NCBI GenBank assembly: GCA_964036045.1
Contig: OZ038379.1
Coordinates: forward strand, 108,268,025-108,332,024
Source: Eutreptiella sp. 'Long Island Sound 2002'
Lineage: Eukaryota > Euglenozoa > Euglenophyceae > Eutreptiales > Eutreptiaceae
Reading direction: 5' to 3'
Length of the DNA stretch: 64,000 bases
This document shows positions 42,247 through 52,568 of the stretch, one piece after another; within the stretch, counting starts at the first letter, position 1, and each line of letters opens with the position of its first letter. The notes beneath the pieces are model-generated. The model saw only the letters and a list, made by a program, of their open reading frames with translations, ran no database searches and had not been told where the DNA came from. A program made the translations under genes and the position numbers.

Positions 42247-43295
42247 ATGCCCTCCATCTGTGCATGTCTTGCTTCTTGTAGTGGGATGGGGCAACCGTCC
42301 CTTTGGCTACGGTCCCCAGCGCAGCCTGTCCCTCTGCGTCTGGGGTTTCCCAGAACCGTTGCTACGCTCACCTTAGTCTCACATAGCCACACTGGCAGAG
42401 ACCGGCCCGTCTTCCCCCGAGCCGGTTCACTATTCAGCACAGGCCCGATAAAAGAAAACAAAAAATAGTCTCACCTCCTCACCTCCCGCAACGGGACGGG
42501 GGTTACTGTTGTGGACCATTTGTGTATGCTTGGGGCGTGTTCCAGAGCGAATTCAGCCATTTACCAAGTGCACGTGTCCACAAAGAGGGGTACACAAGAG
42601 CAGCTTCGGCTGGGTGTGTATACAAGGTGCAGGTATGGACAAAGAGGTGTGCACAAGGGTGTGTGTATGAGGTGCGTACAGCCGCTCTTGTTCACCCTTG
42701 TTCGAAGTAGGAAGTGAGGACGCCTTATTTTTTACTCCGCTGCTTTCTCTTATGCCCCCAACGGCCCATCTGGGGGGACCCTATCAGTCAGTCACGAGCG
42801 CACATACCCCTTAGACTGCTCCCCCCTGCTCTCGTATGGTAAAGAGATCCAGGACAGAAACACCCAGAGCACGCCGTCTGTTTCGCTCACCCCAGCCCCA
42901 CCTTCACCCCCTGGACCCCCAGCACAAGAGCTCCAGCGAGCCTCGTGGGCACAAGGCCGCGCGGTCGCCGACAGCACCGTGGACCTGCCAAGTGGGGCCT
43001 CCACCAGGGCTGCAGGATGCAGTAGGAGCACTATGCCAACCCCTCTTGTTGCCTGCCTGACAGTGCCTCTCGACCCAGTTCGCAGCAGCCTGTCGGCGGG
43101 GCACCAGAACTTCTGTACTCATGGTTCCGTCGCTTAGAAGAAGCAGGATATAGGTGTTCAACCTCGCAGTTTGAGCATGATTTGCATTGATTGGGCAGCA
43201 CAAACACAATACCACTATAGGAGACATCCCTGTCTCTCACTGGAACTGAACACGTATCACAACAAACAATTACCCGGTCATTTTGTGGATCACCC

Positions 43296-43641
43296 CCCCC
43301 CTCCGGTGTACAAGCTACGCCCTTGTCCAAGCTACAGCGGGCGTAGGGACTGTATTAATTTGGTACCTAATTTGATTGGATACAAATGCAGTGCGGCCAC
43401 ATGGGGAGACAAATTTGCCAGTCACCTAAGGTGATGGACACATTTGTTGTGAGTGTTTGCCCACTTGAACCCGCATAGCTCTGATTGTTGGGATATTTGT
43501 GCATTGTATCCCCCTTGAACCAGCTCATCATGCAATCTTCTCTTTTTGGGCCTGGGTGTCTACGGCCTTGTCCAACCTACAGCGGGCGTAGGGACGGGTA
43601 TTAAGTTGGTACTTTTGCGTAGCTTTTACAGGGGAGGGGGG
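43296..43641. mobile_element. Foldback/MITE-like element, array unit 2
   Basis: The left core is GTACAAGCTACGC (43,308-43,320), the right core GCGTAGCTTTTAC (43,617-43,629). One terminal mismatch has arisen on the left. Confidence 0.7.
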
Positions 43642-44718
43642 CATGCCCTCCATCTGTGAATGTCTTGCTTCTTGTAGTGGGATGGGGCAACCGTCCTTTT
43701 GGCTACGTTCCCCAACCCAGCCTGTGCCTCTGCCTCTGGGGCTTCCCAGAACCGTTGCTACGCTCTCCTTAGTCTCACATAGCCACACTGGCACAGACCT
43801 GCCCGTCTTCCCCCGAGCCGGTTCACTATTCAGCACAGGCCCGATAAAGGAAAACAAAAAATAGTCTCACCTCCTCACCTCCCGCAACAGGATGGGGGTT
43901 ACTGTTGTGGACCATTTGCGTATGCTTGGGGCGTGTTCCAGAGCGATTTCAGCCATTTACCAAGTGCAGGTGTCCACAAAGAGGGGTACACAAGAGCAGC
44001 TTCAGCTGGGTGTGTGTACAAGGTGCAGGTATGGACAAAGAGGTGTGCACAAGGGTGTGTGTATGAGGTGCGTACAGCCACTCTTGTTCACCCGTGTTTG
44101 AAGTAGGAAGTGAGGGCGCCTTCTCTTTTACTCCGCTGCTTTCTCTTATGCCCCCCACGGCCCATCTGGGGGGACCCTATCAGTCAGTCACAGGCGCACA
44201 TACCCCTTAAACCCCTCCCCCCTGCTCTCGTATGGTAAAGAGATCCAGGACAGAAACACCCAGAGCACGCCGTCTGTTTCGCTCACCCCAGCCCCACCTT
44301 CACCCCCTGGACCCCCAGCACAAGAGCTCCAGAGAGCCTCGTGGGCACAAGCCCGCGCGGTCGCAGACAGCACTGTGGACTTGCCCAGTGGAACCTCCAC
44401 CAGGGAAGCACGGGGACAGCATGTGTGGGCTGCAGGATGCAGTAGGAGCACTATGCCACCCCCTCTTGTTACCTGCCTGACAGTGTCTCTCGAGCCAGTT
44501 CCCAACAGCCTGTCGGCAGGGCACCACAACTTCTGAACTCATGGTTCCGTCGCTTAGAAGAAGCAGGATATAGCTGTTGAACCTCGCAGTTTGAGCATGA
44601 TTTGCATTGATTGGGCAGCACACACACAATACCACTATAGGAGACATCCCTGTCTCTCACTGGAACTGAACACGTATCACAACAAACAATTGCCTGGTCA
44701 TTTTGTGGATCATCCCCC

Positions 44719-45063
44719 CCCCCCACCCGTGTAAAAGCTACGCCCTTGTCTAAGCTACAGCGGGCGTAGGGACTGTATTAATTTGGTACCTAATTTGATT
44801 GGGTACAAATGCGGTGCGACCACATGAGGAGACAAATTTGCCAGTCACCTAAGGTCATGGACACATTTGTTGTGAGTGTTTGCCCACTTGAACCCGTATA
44901 GCTCTGATTGTTGGGATATTTGTGCATTATATCCCCCTTGAACCAGCTCACCGTGCAATCTTCTCTTTTTTGGCCTGGGTGTCTACGGCCTTGTACAACC
45001 TACAGCAGGCGTAGGGACTGTATCAATTTGGTACTTTTGCGTAGCTTTTACAGGGGAAGGGGG
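44719..45063. mobile_element. Foldback/MITE-like element, array unit 3
   Basis: Cores GTAAAAGCTACGC (44,731-44,743) and GCGTAGCTTTTAC (45,039-45,051). The array ends about 50 bp after this copy. Confidence 0.75.
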
Positions 45064-45112
45064 ATGCCCTCCATCTGTGCATGTCTTGCTTCCTGTAGTG
45101 GGATGGGGCAAC

Positions 45113-46047
45113 ATGCGGTCTTGCCATTGACCTGGATCGGTGTGGTGTGGCCCTTTTGGGGAACCAGTGAGGATTGCTCTGATGGTCATTCATGATTGCC
45201 TTCCCTCATGATTGTCTTCCCGTTCTGGAAGCAAGCGAAGTACGATCAGTTGGCCCAAACCCGCATGTGGCACCGACGTTGGGATTTGGGATTAGGGAAT
45301 CGCTTCCTCCAATATATACAAGACACCGAAACCTCACTTCTGCAGCACTTCCATGTATCCCAGCTCATCTTAGTCTGAACCCCCCCCACAAAAAAAGTAT
45401 TCCACGACTGCAATTTGCAGGCAAGCGATAGAGACCCTCACCAAAGGTGTGGGTCCCAGTCCATGACTAAGAATGGAGGAGCCCATCAGGCCTCACTGGA
45501 CAAGTACCACCACAGGCATTGTACACGGCCCACCAGTCGCTGCTCGCCTTCCTGGAAGAGCGGAATGGGCTGCCAGGGTTACCAGAGGTGGTCACAGCTG
45601 TGCATGTGCAGCTCTGCATTGTTATACGTGAGGCTGGTGAAAAGTCTACTTGGGGCCGGGTGGGGCCCTTGCAATCCGCCCCAATGTCAGGGCTCGGCGA
45701 GTTCTGAAGAGAGGCACCAAGGGGCACAAGCTCTCTTCCTCGATGCAAATGTCTGAACTTTTTTGCTCCAATTTGCTGGGGGGGGGGGGGGCAGGGATGT
45801 ATTGGAACGGCTGACAATCGTTCCAAGGAGGAGGCCCCCCCCCCCATCCCCCTTGGAGTGACACATCAGCTTCCCAGCAAGGTGCAGTGAATAACCTGAA
45901 CCCACCTTTGAGTGCCTATCTGTACTGTACCATAAAGGTTTACACTGCCGACAAAACAGGCCAATAAGCTAGGATGATACAGAAGCCGAAGTGTCCATAC
46001 TGGAGAGGGATCACATTGCCGAACATTGCTACATATACCTACCTTAA
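45113..46047. repeat. Composite repeat D2, collinear with 6,388-7,916
   Basis: This lacks the 600-bp element present in D1 and is its empty site at about 45,620 (GTTATACGTGAGG). No gene is recognised. Confidence 0.65.
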
Positions 46048-46398
46048 CCCCCCCCCCCCTTGTAATCCCCCCCCCGCCTGGCAATCCCCCCTCCCTGGGG
46101 GAACGTTCATTTGGCCCAACAATCATAGAAAGTACTGGGCGGCACAGTTTTGTGGTGCATTTTTCCCCCACCCCCCCCTCCTTAGGGGGGAACTGTCGCG
46201 ACATTGGTGGGGAGATTACAAGGCAGGGAAGGTACTAGGCGCCGAAGAAAATTTTTACAAGGCGCCGAAGCTGATTTACACTGTGATACTATGGTACAGG
46301 TTTGTGGTGCAGTCCCCCCATCCCCCCGCGGAGGGGGAACCGTCACTTCGTAACCGCCCACCCCGTCACGACAATGGTGGGGAGATTACAAGGGGGGG
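46048..46398. mobile_element. Short MITE with TTAA flanks (D2 copy)
   Basis: TTAA lies directly outside both ends (46,044-46,047 and 46,399-46,402). The ends are a C run then CTTGTAATC, and GATTACAAG then a G run. Total 351 bp, non-coding. TTAA target duplication with termini starting in C is the hallmark of piggyBac-like elements; the link is inferred from ends alone. A second GATTACAAGG lies inside near 46,213. Confidence 0.65.
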
Positions 46399-46600
46399 TT
46401 AAGGTATCAGTACGTCCATGTGTAGAGAGCTTTGTGACCTGCTTGCAGCCCCCTTGGAGTGAGTGACAGTGACGGTGCGGTGACAGTGACAGACTGTGAC
46501 AGTGCCAGTGGTTTTGTCTTGGAATATGCATGAAAAACATGAAAAACGAGAGCCGGCCGTTGAATTCCCGTTCAACAAGAAACCGATGGTAGCAGTGTCG
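46399..46600. repeat. Composite repeat segment matching 8,267-8,465
   Basis: Contains CATGAAAAACATGAAAAACG in both copies. It ends at the insertion point of the 599-bp element. Confidence 0.6.
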
Positions 46601-46602
46601 TA

Positions 46603-47201
46603 CCCCCCCCCCGTGTCCAAGAACCACCTTGCGCAAGAACCAACCCCTGGTTCCGCGGTCAAATTCTCGCATCACGTTTTTTACCAGGGTAGTGGGTTTT
46701 TCATGTTTCTGGTGGATGTAGGACAGCTATTCATCATGAATCATGATGCAGTCCCCATGCATTTTAACGTCCCAGAACCCAAGCCTAAGCCTAAGCCGAA
46801 GCCAGCTACGAAGGCGACTGCAGCACTGAAGCCTGGCCCCAAGGGGCAGCACAGACAGGAATTCAGGATGGTTTATCACAGGAAGAAGGGTTTCACGTCT
46901 CAGCCAGTTGAACAATAGATCATTCCATGCACGTTGGAAGGCACACTACAGCCCAATCAGCTGAGATTCACTCCTTTGGTGTTCATTTGTCAACGTGGTT
47001 AACTGTGGGAAAGGAGAGGGCACGCATGTCCCGGGGCAACGCGCCGGAAAATTTTTTTTCCGCGGTACGGGGTTGCCCACGGCTGTGCGCAAGAACCAAC
47101 CCCTGGTTCCGCGGCGAAATTTAGGGGGAAAAGTGCGCGCAAGAACCGACCCCTGGTTCCGCGGTCAAACGTCGCTGGTTCCTGGACACGGGGGGGGGGG
47201 G
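46603..47201. mobile_element. 600-bp element with C/G-run inverted termini, copy 2
   Basis: Flanked by TA on both sides (46,601-46,602 and 47,202-47,203). D1 at about 8,466 (GTGTGGCAACAAAACAC) is the corresponding empty site of equal length once one TA is removed. Ends and internal motifs are as in copy 1 at 6,906-7,509. The internal frame (HDAVPMHFNVPEPKPKPKP) is interrupted by TAG after QPVEQ. A TA target duplication is typical of Tc1/mariner-type or related transposases, none of which is encoded here. Confidence 0.8.
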
Positions 47202-47203
47202 TA

Positions 47204-47884
47204 GCAAAATACACCCAGACACACTCTTCCCCCCTCCTGCGCCTCCTTGAGGACTGGAACAGATGCACAGCGAGTTGGCCACTCCCACTTCACTGGAATG
47301 GGGACAGCAGTGTTCTCTGCCCGAGACGAAGAGTGCCCAGCTGTACTTGAATGTCATTCCATCCTGATCCCGTGGTGATAGTGTATGAAATGCAACCTGC
47401 TGATTCATCTCAGCCTTCAATCTTCACACCGCAGCCAACAGTCATTGTGCCTCATGCACACTGGGAATCCCACGGGCGTGGCAGTCTCCCACTGCATAAC
47501 CTGGTTTCAGACTCAGCCAATCCTCACTACGTGTCAGATCCGCTACCCGTGACTACCTGTGCCTCTGCCTCTGGGGTTTCCCAGAACCGTTGCTACGCTC
47601 TGCTTAGTCTCACATAGCAGCACCGGTGCAGAGTCCGGCCCATCTGCCCCAGATCATCGTAGCACTGGATAGCTCTGAATGTTGATCCCAAGAGGTTATC
47701 TCGAGTACTGTGAAGTGAGCAGGTTACGCCAGCTCATCTTAGTCCAACAAAAAAGGAAGAGATGCACAGCCAGTTGGCCAAAGAAGTGCCAGCGTCATGT
47801 CAGCTTGCAGTGCTGCTGGAAAGTCCCAGCCCCTTGCACTGGTATATTGAGGTAACAGGTTTTGGCCGACAAAACACGGCCTTA
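47204..47884. repeat. Composite repeat segment matching 8,466-9,022
   Basis: A patch at about 47,548-47,650 replaces D1 sequence with a fragment of the 1.4-kb array unit (GAACCGTTGCTACGCTC), suggesting a local gene-conversion or insertion event. No gene is recognised. Confidence 0.55.
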
Positions 47885-49530
47885 CCACCCCCCTCCCATG
47901 CCAATGGACCCCCCAGGCCAATGCCCCCCGCCTCCTCAAAGAAGAAACATGGCCCCCCTTGCTAATGGACCCCCCCTCTGGAAAGAAGAAACATGGCCCC
48001 CCCATCAGATGTTTTCACGAAATCGCACACGAATTGCCCCTTTTTGCCTAGTTTCCTCAGTGTGACATTGTGTGTCTCAGGCCTATTTTTGCACCTTGCT
48101 GTGCCCCAAAGTAGATAAAGGGGCTGGTTCGGGTCTTTTGATTGTTGTAGTCCTAAATATTAGAATTTGCCTGGTGCTGTGCCCCAAAGCAGATAAAGGG
48201 GCTAGTTCGGTTCTTTTGATTGTTGCGGTCCTAAATACACAGATACAGACACACACACAGGTAAAAATGCCGTGATTCATTCTTTGTGCCCTTTGTGCCT
48301 GATTGATCAATCGTGCCTCACTGTCATCCCCTCCCACTCTGATGGTGTATGACATGCAACCTGCTGATTCACCTCGGCCTTCAATCTCCACTCCGCTGTC
48401 CTTTTCAGCCTACAGTCATTGTGCCTCACGCACACTGGGAAGCCTACGGGCGTGGCAGTCTCCTACTGCATAACCTGGTTTCAGACTCAGCTCATCCTCA
48501 CTACGTGTCAGATCTGCTACCACAGTCATTTGTGGGATCATCGCAGCACTGGACAGCTCTGAACCTTGATCCCCAGGGGTCACCTCGAGTACTGTGAAGT
48601 GAGCAGGCTACGCCAGCTCATCTTGGTCTGAGCCAAAGAAAAAATGCCGTGATTCATTCTGTCAGTCAGCCAATTGCAGTTGCATATAATTCATGTCTAT
48701 TTGAAAACATTATTGTTGAGCACTTCAGAGTGCCGAAAACCTTTCAAGCAGGCCTGGGGCCACAGATTTCAGCATGCTTTGCTCAGGTCAAAGTGCCATG
48801 ATTCATTCCGTCAGTCTGCCAATTGCAGTTGCATGTAATTCATGTCTATTTGAAAACATTATTGTTGCGCACTTCACAGAGCTGAATTTTTTCAAGCAGG
48901 CGTGGGGCCAGCACTTTCAGCCCTGTTGTGTGCCTGTCTTCCACAACGCTTCGCTGATCAGGGCGAAATCTGGCCCAAGTGGTATGTTGCGATCTAATGC
49001 ACACGTTATTTTGTAGCATTCAACCACGTTTGTCAGCTTCTTTGACTGTCACATGAAGTATATGGTGCTGAAACCTTTTGAAGCAGGCCTGGGGTCATCA
49101 GTTTCAACCATCATCGTTTCAAAAGTTGCAGTTGTGCGTTTTCTTAGTGTTTGCTATTCTGTGCTTGCATGTGTGAAGAAGGAAGGGCATGGGAAAATAA
49201 ACGTTGAGCACCACAAGAATAATGGGGGATAAGCATGAAAAAATTGCAAAAGATGGCTTATGTGAGCTCCACAACCACCACAAAGATGCAAGAGGTACCA
49301 AGCAAGGGTCCCCACCACGTTTACGCCATTGGTTTACGCCAAGCTAGAAAATGCATACACATAGAATTCTTTTTGGATTTTCTACGAGAACTCGAGTCAA
49401 TGGACTCCCCGTGCGCGTGTCAATGCACCCCCCCCCATTCGAAAGAAGAAACATGGCCCCCCTTGCCAATGCCCCCCCCCCCCCCGCTCGACATGGCCCG
49501 GGCCATTGACACTTGGGGGGGGGGGGGGTG
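47885..49530. mobile_element. 1.6-kb insertion with C/G-run ends
   Basis: D1 reads GGCCTTATGAAGG near 9,023; D2 reads GGCCTTA, then this segment, then TTATGAAGG, so the target TTA (or TA) is duplicated. The left end is C-rich leading to GCCAATGG, and the right end has CCATTGAC leading into a long G run, an imperfect inverted repeat. Inside are repeats of GAAAGAAGAAACATGGCCCC (47,930-48,005 and 49,440) and another copy of the 8,650-8,920 block. Frames inside are not recognised. Confidence 0.6.
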
Positions 49531-50429
49531 TTATGAAGGAAACAACATCGTCGGGTTGGACAGACTGTACATACACCGATGCTTATGATGAACTCATTGT
49601 ACTTCATTGGAACTGCCGCACATTGCTGCATATGCATACCAGGATGTGCATGTGTAGAGCGCTTTTTCTTGTCCAGCAGGGCGAAGGCAGTGGGCGCAGG
49701 GGGAAGGCTGAAGGTAGGCCCCATTTTTGCAGCACTGGATGCAGCACATTGTCCTATCCCTGTGCAATTGCTGGGACTCAGCATTGGGGCTCTGCAATAT
49801 TGATGGGGCTGTACAGGTTTCATGCTGGTTGTTCCGTGTGTGTTTCTATCACGCGATTCACTGCATGGGCCGTTTCCCCAGGTTGGCTTTGTGCTCTGCC
49901 CTTATCGTTGCCAGTGCTCAGGTTTGACCCATAATTTCAAAGCCACTTTTTACCACATTCTTAGGCATCCCCTTTCCACCCAAATCGATTCCCAGTCAGA
50001 AAATGCAATCGTTTTTGCACATTGCCACGTGCTTACAGCCTACGCCGTGCTGAAGTCTTGTCTGGCCACTGGGCCAGCCAAAGGAATCACAGGTGTGATA
50101 TCAAAGCAGGACAATATTGCACGTGTCATGCTCCCTCCCTCCCCGGCTTTTTTCTAGGCAAGTGGTCCCAGGGTGGTTCCCCTTTCCAACTTCGGCCAGC
50201 TAGCAGGTTGTCCAAACCAAAACCTGTGTGTGCCCAAACTTGAACCACACCAGAGGCACTCGCCACAAAGTGACGGGAGTAGACACCCGGGGAAGCACTC
50301 GCTACATTTCTACCCAAGCGATGAGGACACACAGGATGTTGCAAAACCCTGGAAGTGGCACAGTGACAGCATACCCACACCTTCTTCGAGATCGAATGAA
50401 CAATCACAAGGGACAATACAGGGGTCCGT
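49531..50429. repeat. Right end of composite repeat D2
   Basis: Matches 9,023-9,164, 10,143-10,558 and 10,914-11,250 of D1 in order. Similarity ends near 50,416. No gene is recognised. Confidence 0.6.
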
Positions 50430-50692
50430 GGTAAAACTGAGTAAAAAAAATATTTTTAACATTTTTTTACTGAGTTTCAAAACTTAGTAAAAAAACAATT
50501 TGTTACTAAGTAAGTGGGGTTTCTACTCAGTTGCGAAACTTAGTTTAAAAGACCAAAATGTTTTTGTACTAAGTAAAGAACGTAGTAGAAAAGAAGTTTT
50601 ACGAAGTAAAAAACTTAGTAGAAATTTTTTTTACTAAGTAAAAAACTTAGTAGAAAATTTTGTTTTCCTTTTACTAAGTATATATTTTTTTC
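50430..50692. repeat. AT-rich array of ACTTAGTA/TACTAAGT motifs
   Basis: About 260 bp of A/T runs punctuated by AAACTTAGTA and its inverse TTACTAAGT, including palindromic pairs such as ACTAAGTAAAAAACTTAGT. It lies exactly between the end of D2 and the start of the first LHCB pseudogene, so it may be the terminus of an element or a promoter-like spacer. Confidence 0.6.
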
Positions 50693-50701
50693 ATGGGTAC
50701 C

Positions 50702-51433
50702 ATGGTTGCTGCCGCGGGCAGTGTATCTGACACCTTGGCTGCCAGCTGTGGCCCTGAGCGCAACAAGAGTCTGGGCCCAATCACCCAAGCCTCCGACCCC
50801 AACTACCTCACTGGCCAGTACCCTGGTGACTACAGCGGGGACGCCGCTGGTTTGACCGCTGAGGTTAGCACCTTCACCGCGTACCGTGAGGTCCTATCGA
50901 TCCACGCTCGTTGGGCTGTGTTGGACACTTTAGGCTGCTTGACCCCTAAGTTGGTCGCCAAGAACACTGATGTACAGGTCATTTAGCCGGCGTGGCTCGA
51001 GCCTGGCGCACACATCTTCGCTGGGGGCGATCTGAACCACCTCGCCGACTCCAACCTGCTACACGCACAGCCCATCCTTGCCACCGTGGCCTGCCAAGTC
51101 GCCCTGATGGGTACTCCTGAGGCCTGCTGTGTGCGCCGTGGTCCTCTGCGCAGGGACCTGCTTCTCCTCCACCCTGGCGCAGCATTCGACGTTCTGGTTC
51201 TGGCTGACGACCCTGACACTGTCACTGAGCTGCAGGTAAAGGAGATCACGAACGGCCGTCTGGCTAGGACCTCCATGTACGGTCACTACGTGCAGGCCAT
51301 CGCGACTGATGAGGATCCTGTTGCAAGCTGGGCCTCCCACATCGCCCTGGCCACCCTCTTTGTCTGCCTTGAGCAGGCGCCCGTACCGAGCCCGGAGTTC
51401 CCCGGAATCCCTAGGCTGGGGTCCAAACGCTAA
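50702..51433 (+). pseudogene. Chlorophyll a/b-binding protein (LHCB-like) pseudogene, copy 1
   Basis: An intronless frame covers essentially the whole mature LHCII-type protein: GPERNKSLGPI, YLTGQYPGDYSGDAAGL, helix-B-like SIHARWAVLDTLGCLTP, PAWLEPGAHIFAGGDL, helix-C-like NLLHAQPILATVACQVALMG, HPGAAFD, LADDPDTVTELQVKEITNGR and YVQAIATDEDPVASWASHIA. A TAG at 50,984-50,986 interrupts it after helix B. The Glu that should pair with the helix-B Arg and ligate chlorophyll is replaced by Leu (REVLSIHARW), and many membrane residues are polar, so it cannot be a working antenna protein. The transit peptide is missing or not recognisable. Two related copies follow downstream. Confidence 0.9.
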
Positions 51434-51479
51434 GACGGAAATACGCAGACCCTACACCTCACTAGCCACTGTTGCGCCT

Positions 51480-52422
51480 ATGGCTGACCAAGTACGTCGC
51501 TCAGGCGCTTCCACCGCGACAAACGCCGCAAAACCTACGAAACCACGTCGGGGTGCCCATGTGGTGCGGCACGAAACGCAAACTTAAGACCGAGGTCGCG
51601 ACGGCGGAACCCATCGACCCCGACCAATGGATACGTGATGCGCGCGGCGCAAACAACGATGAGGCAGTGGCACGGTTTGCAAGAATACCAGCAACTAACA
51701 CAGCACAAGACGAACCCACCTAGAAGCGTCAGCGTCTCAGCGTTGACGCACAACGATGGGAACAGTACAAAACGACAGCGGGTAGGTTGGCACAAGAACA
51801 CGCACAGCAAACACACGACATATACCACGGGGCACACGCCGCTGCGGTGGCACGGCAACACCTACACACCCTGCACACGCACTACACCAACACACTAACG
51901 GCCAAAACGGACTATCACATGATCGTCACAAAACTGATCAAAGACCAGATGACAGCACAACGACTGCAGGACACACACACACGCCTGTGCCAAATACGCA
52001 GGCAATGGTATGAACAAGCAAAAGACGACACAGGGATTCGGTATGCAGATGCAAAAATGCTGCTGCTGATCTGCGGACGATACCGGAGGCTGTGCACTGG
52101 CAGCGAGAAGCTGCTGGACCTTCACCCAGGACAGGCACTCTACATGTGGTGCCAGCAGAAACACTTGGCAAACATGACACAATGCTACCATGACACCTGC
52201 AAACAGAAGACGACACAATACTGGCAAACCACCCGACCAGCACGACACACGATATACCTCATACGGAAACAGCCGCGAGAACGTTGGGACCCCACCTTGT
52301 GGGAAGTCCCGATCCAACCACTACCAAAACGCCACAAAACGCACTGGGATCCAAACGAGTGGGAAATTCCAATGACATTGCCACAACCACCTCAACAGGA
52401 AACCATGGGGGCGCAGTCATGA
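51480..52422 (+). pseudogene. Helical Trp/Lys-rich protein between LHCB copies, unknown
   Basis: ATG 51,480 starts MADQVRRSGASTATNAAKPT in one frame; the longer protein-like frame joins near 51,575 and runs to 52,422 with one TAG at 51,721-51,723. It contains EPIDPDQWIRDARGANNDEA, DAQRWEQYKTTAGRLAQEHA, IVTKLIKDQMTAQRLQDTHT, a Cys/His-containing LHPGQALYMWCQQKHLANMT and a C-terminal repeat of W-D-P-(T/N)-x-W-E (WDPTLWEVP and WDPNEWEIP). The last part is related to a relic at 18,020-18,394. Mostly helical, perhaps coiled coil. Function unknown; probably part of a mobile element inserted in the LHCB cluster. Confidence 0.45.
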
Positions 52423-52568
52423 GCTGCAGCCCGTATGCACACCCTAGCTTTGCCGAAATCTGTACTCTGCATCGAACTTGGCCCACAGTGGCCCTTGGCA
52501 CATTATGACCTGGCCTATTTGATAAAAAAAAAATCCCCAGGCTGGCGTCACTGCCTCTCTTATCCACA
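52423..52568. other. Spacer
   Basis: No feature apart from an A run near 52,525. Confidence 0.4.

Larger units (their letters stand above)
41436..45112 (+). repeat. 1.4-kb tandem array, 2.6 units
   Basis: Units begin at the phrase CGTATGGTA near 41,436, 42,833 and 44,229, giving periods of 1,397 and 1,396 bp; the last is truncated at about 45,112. Each unit holds one foldback element and a downstream block with AAAGAGGGGTACACAAGAGC. D1 has only one copy of the foldback part (5,190-5,580), so the array arose in D2. Small frames with RSRT(E/D)TPRARRL repeat in every unit, but no domain is recognised. Confidence 0.85.
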
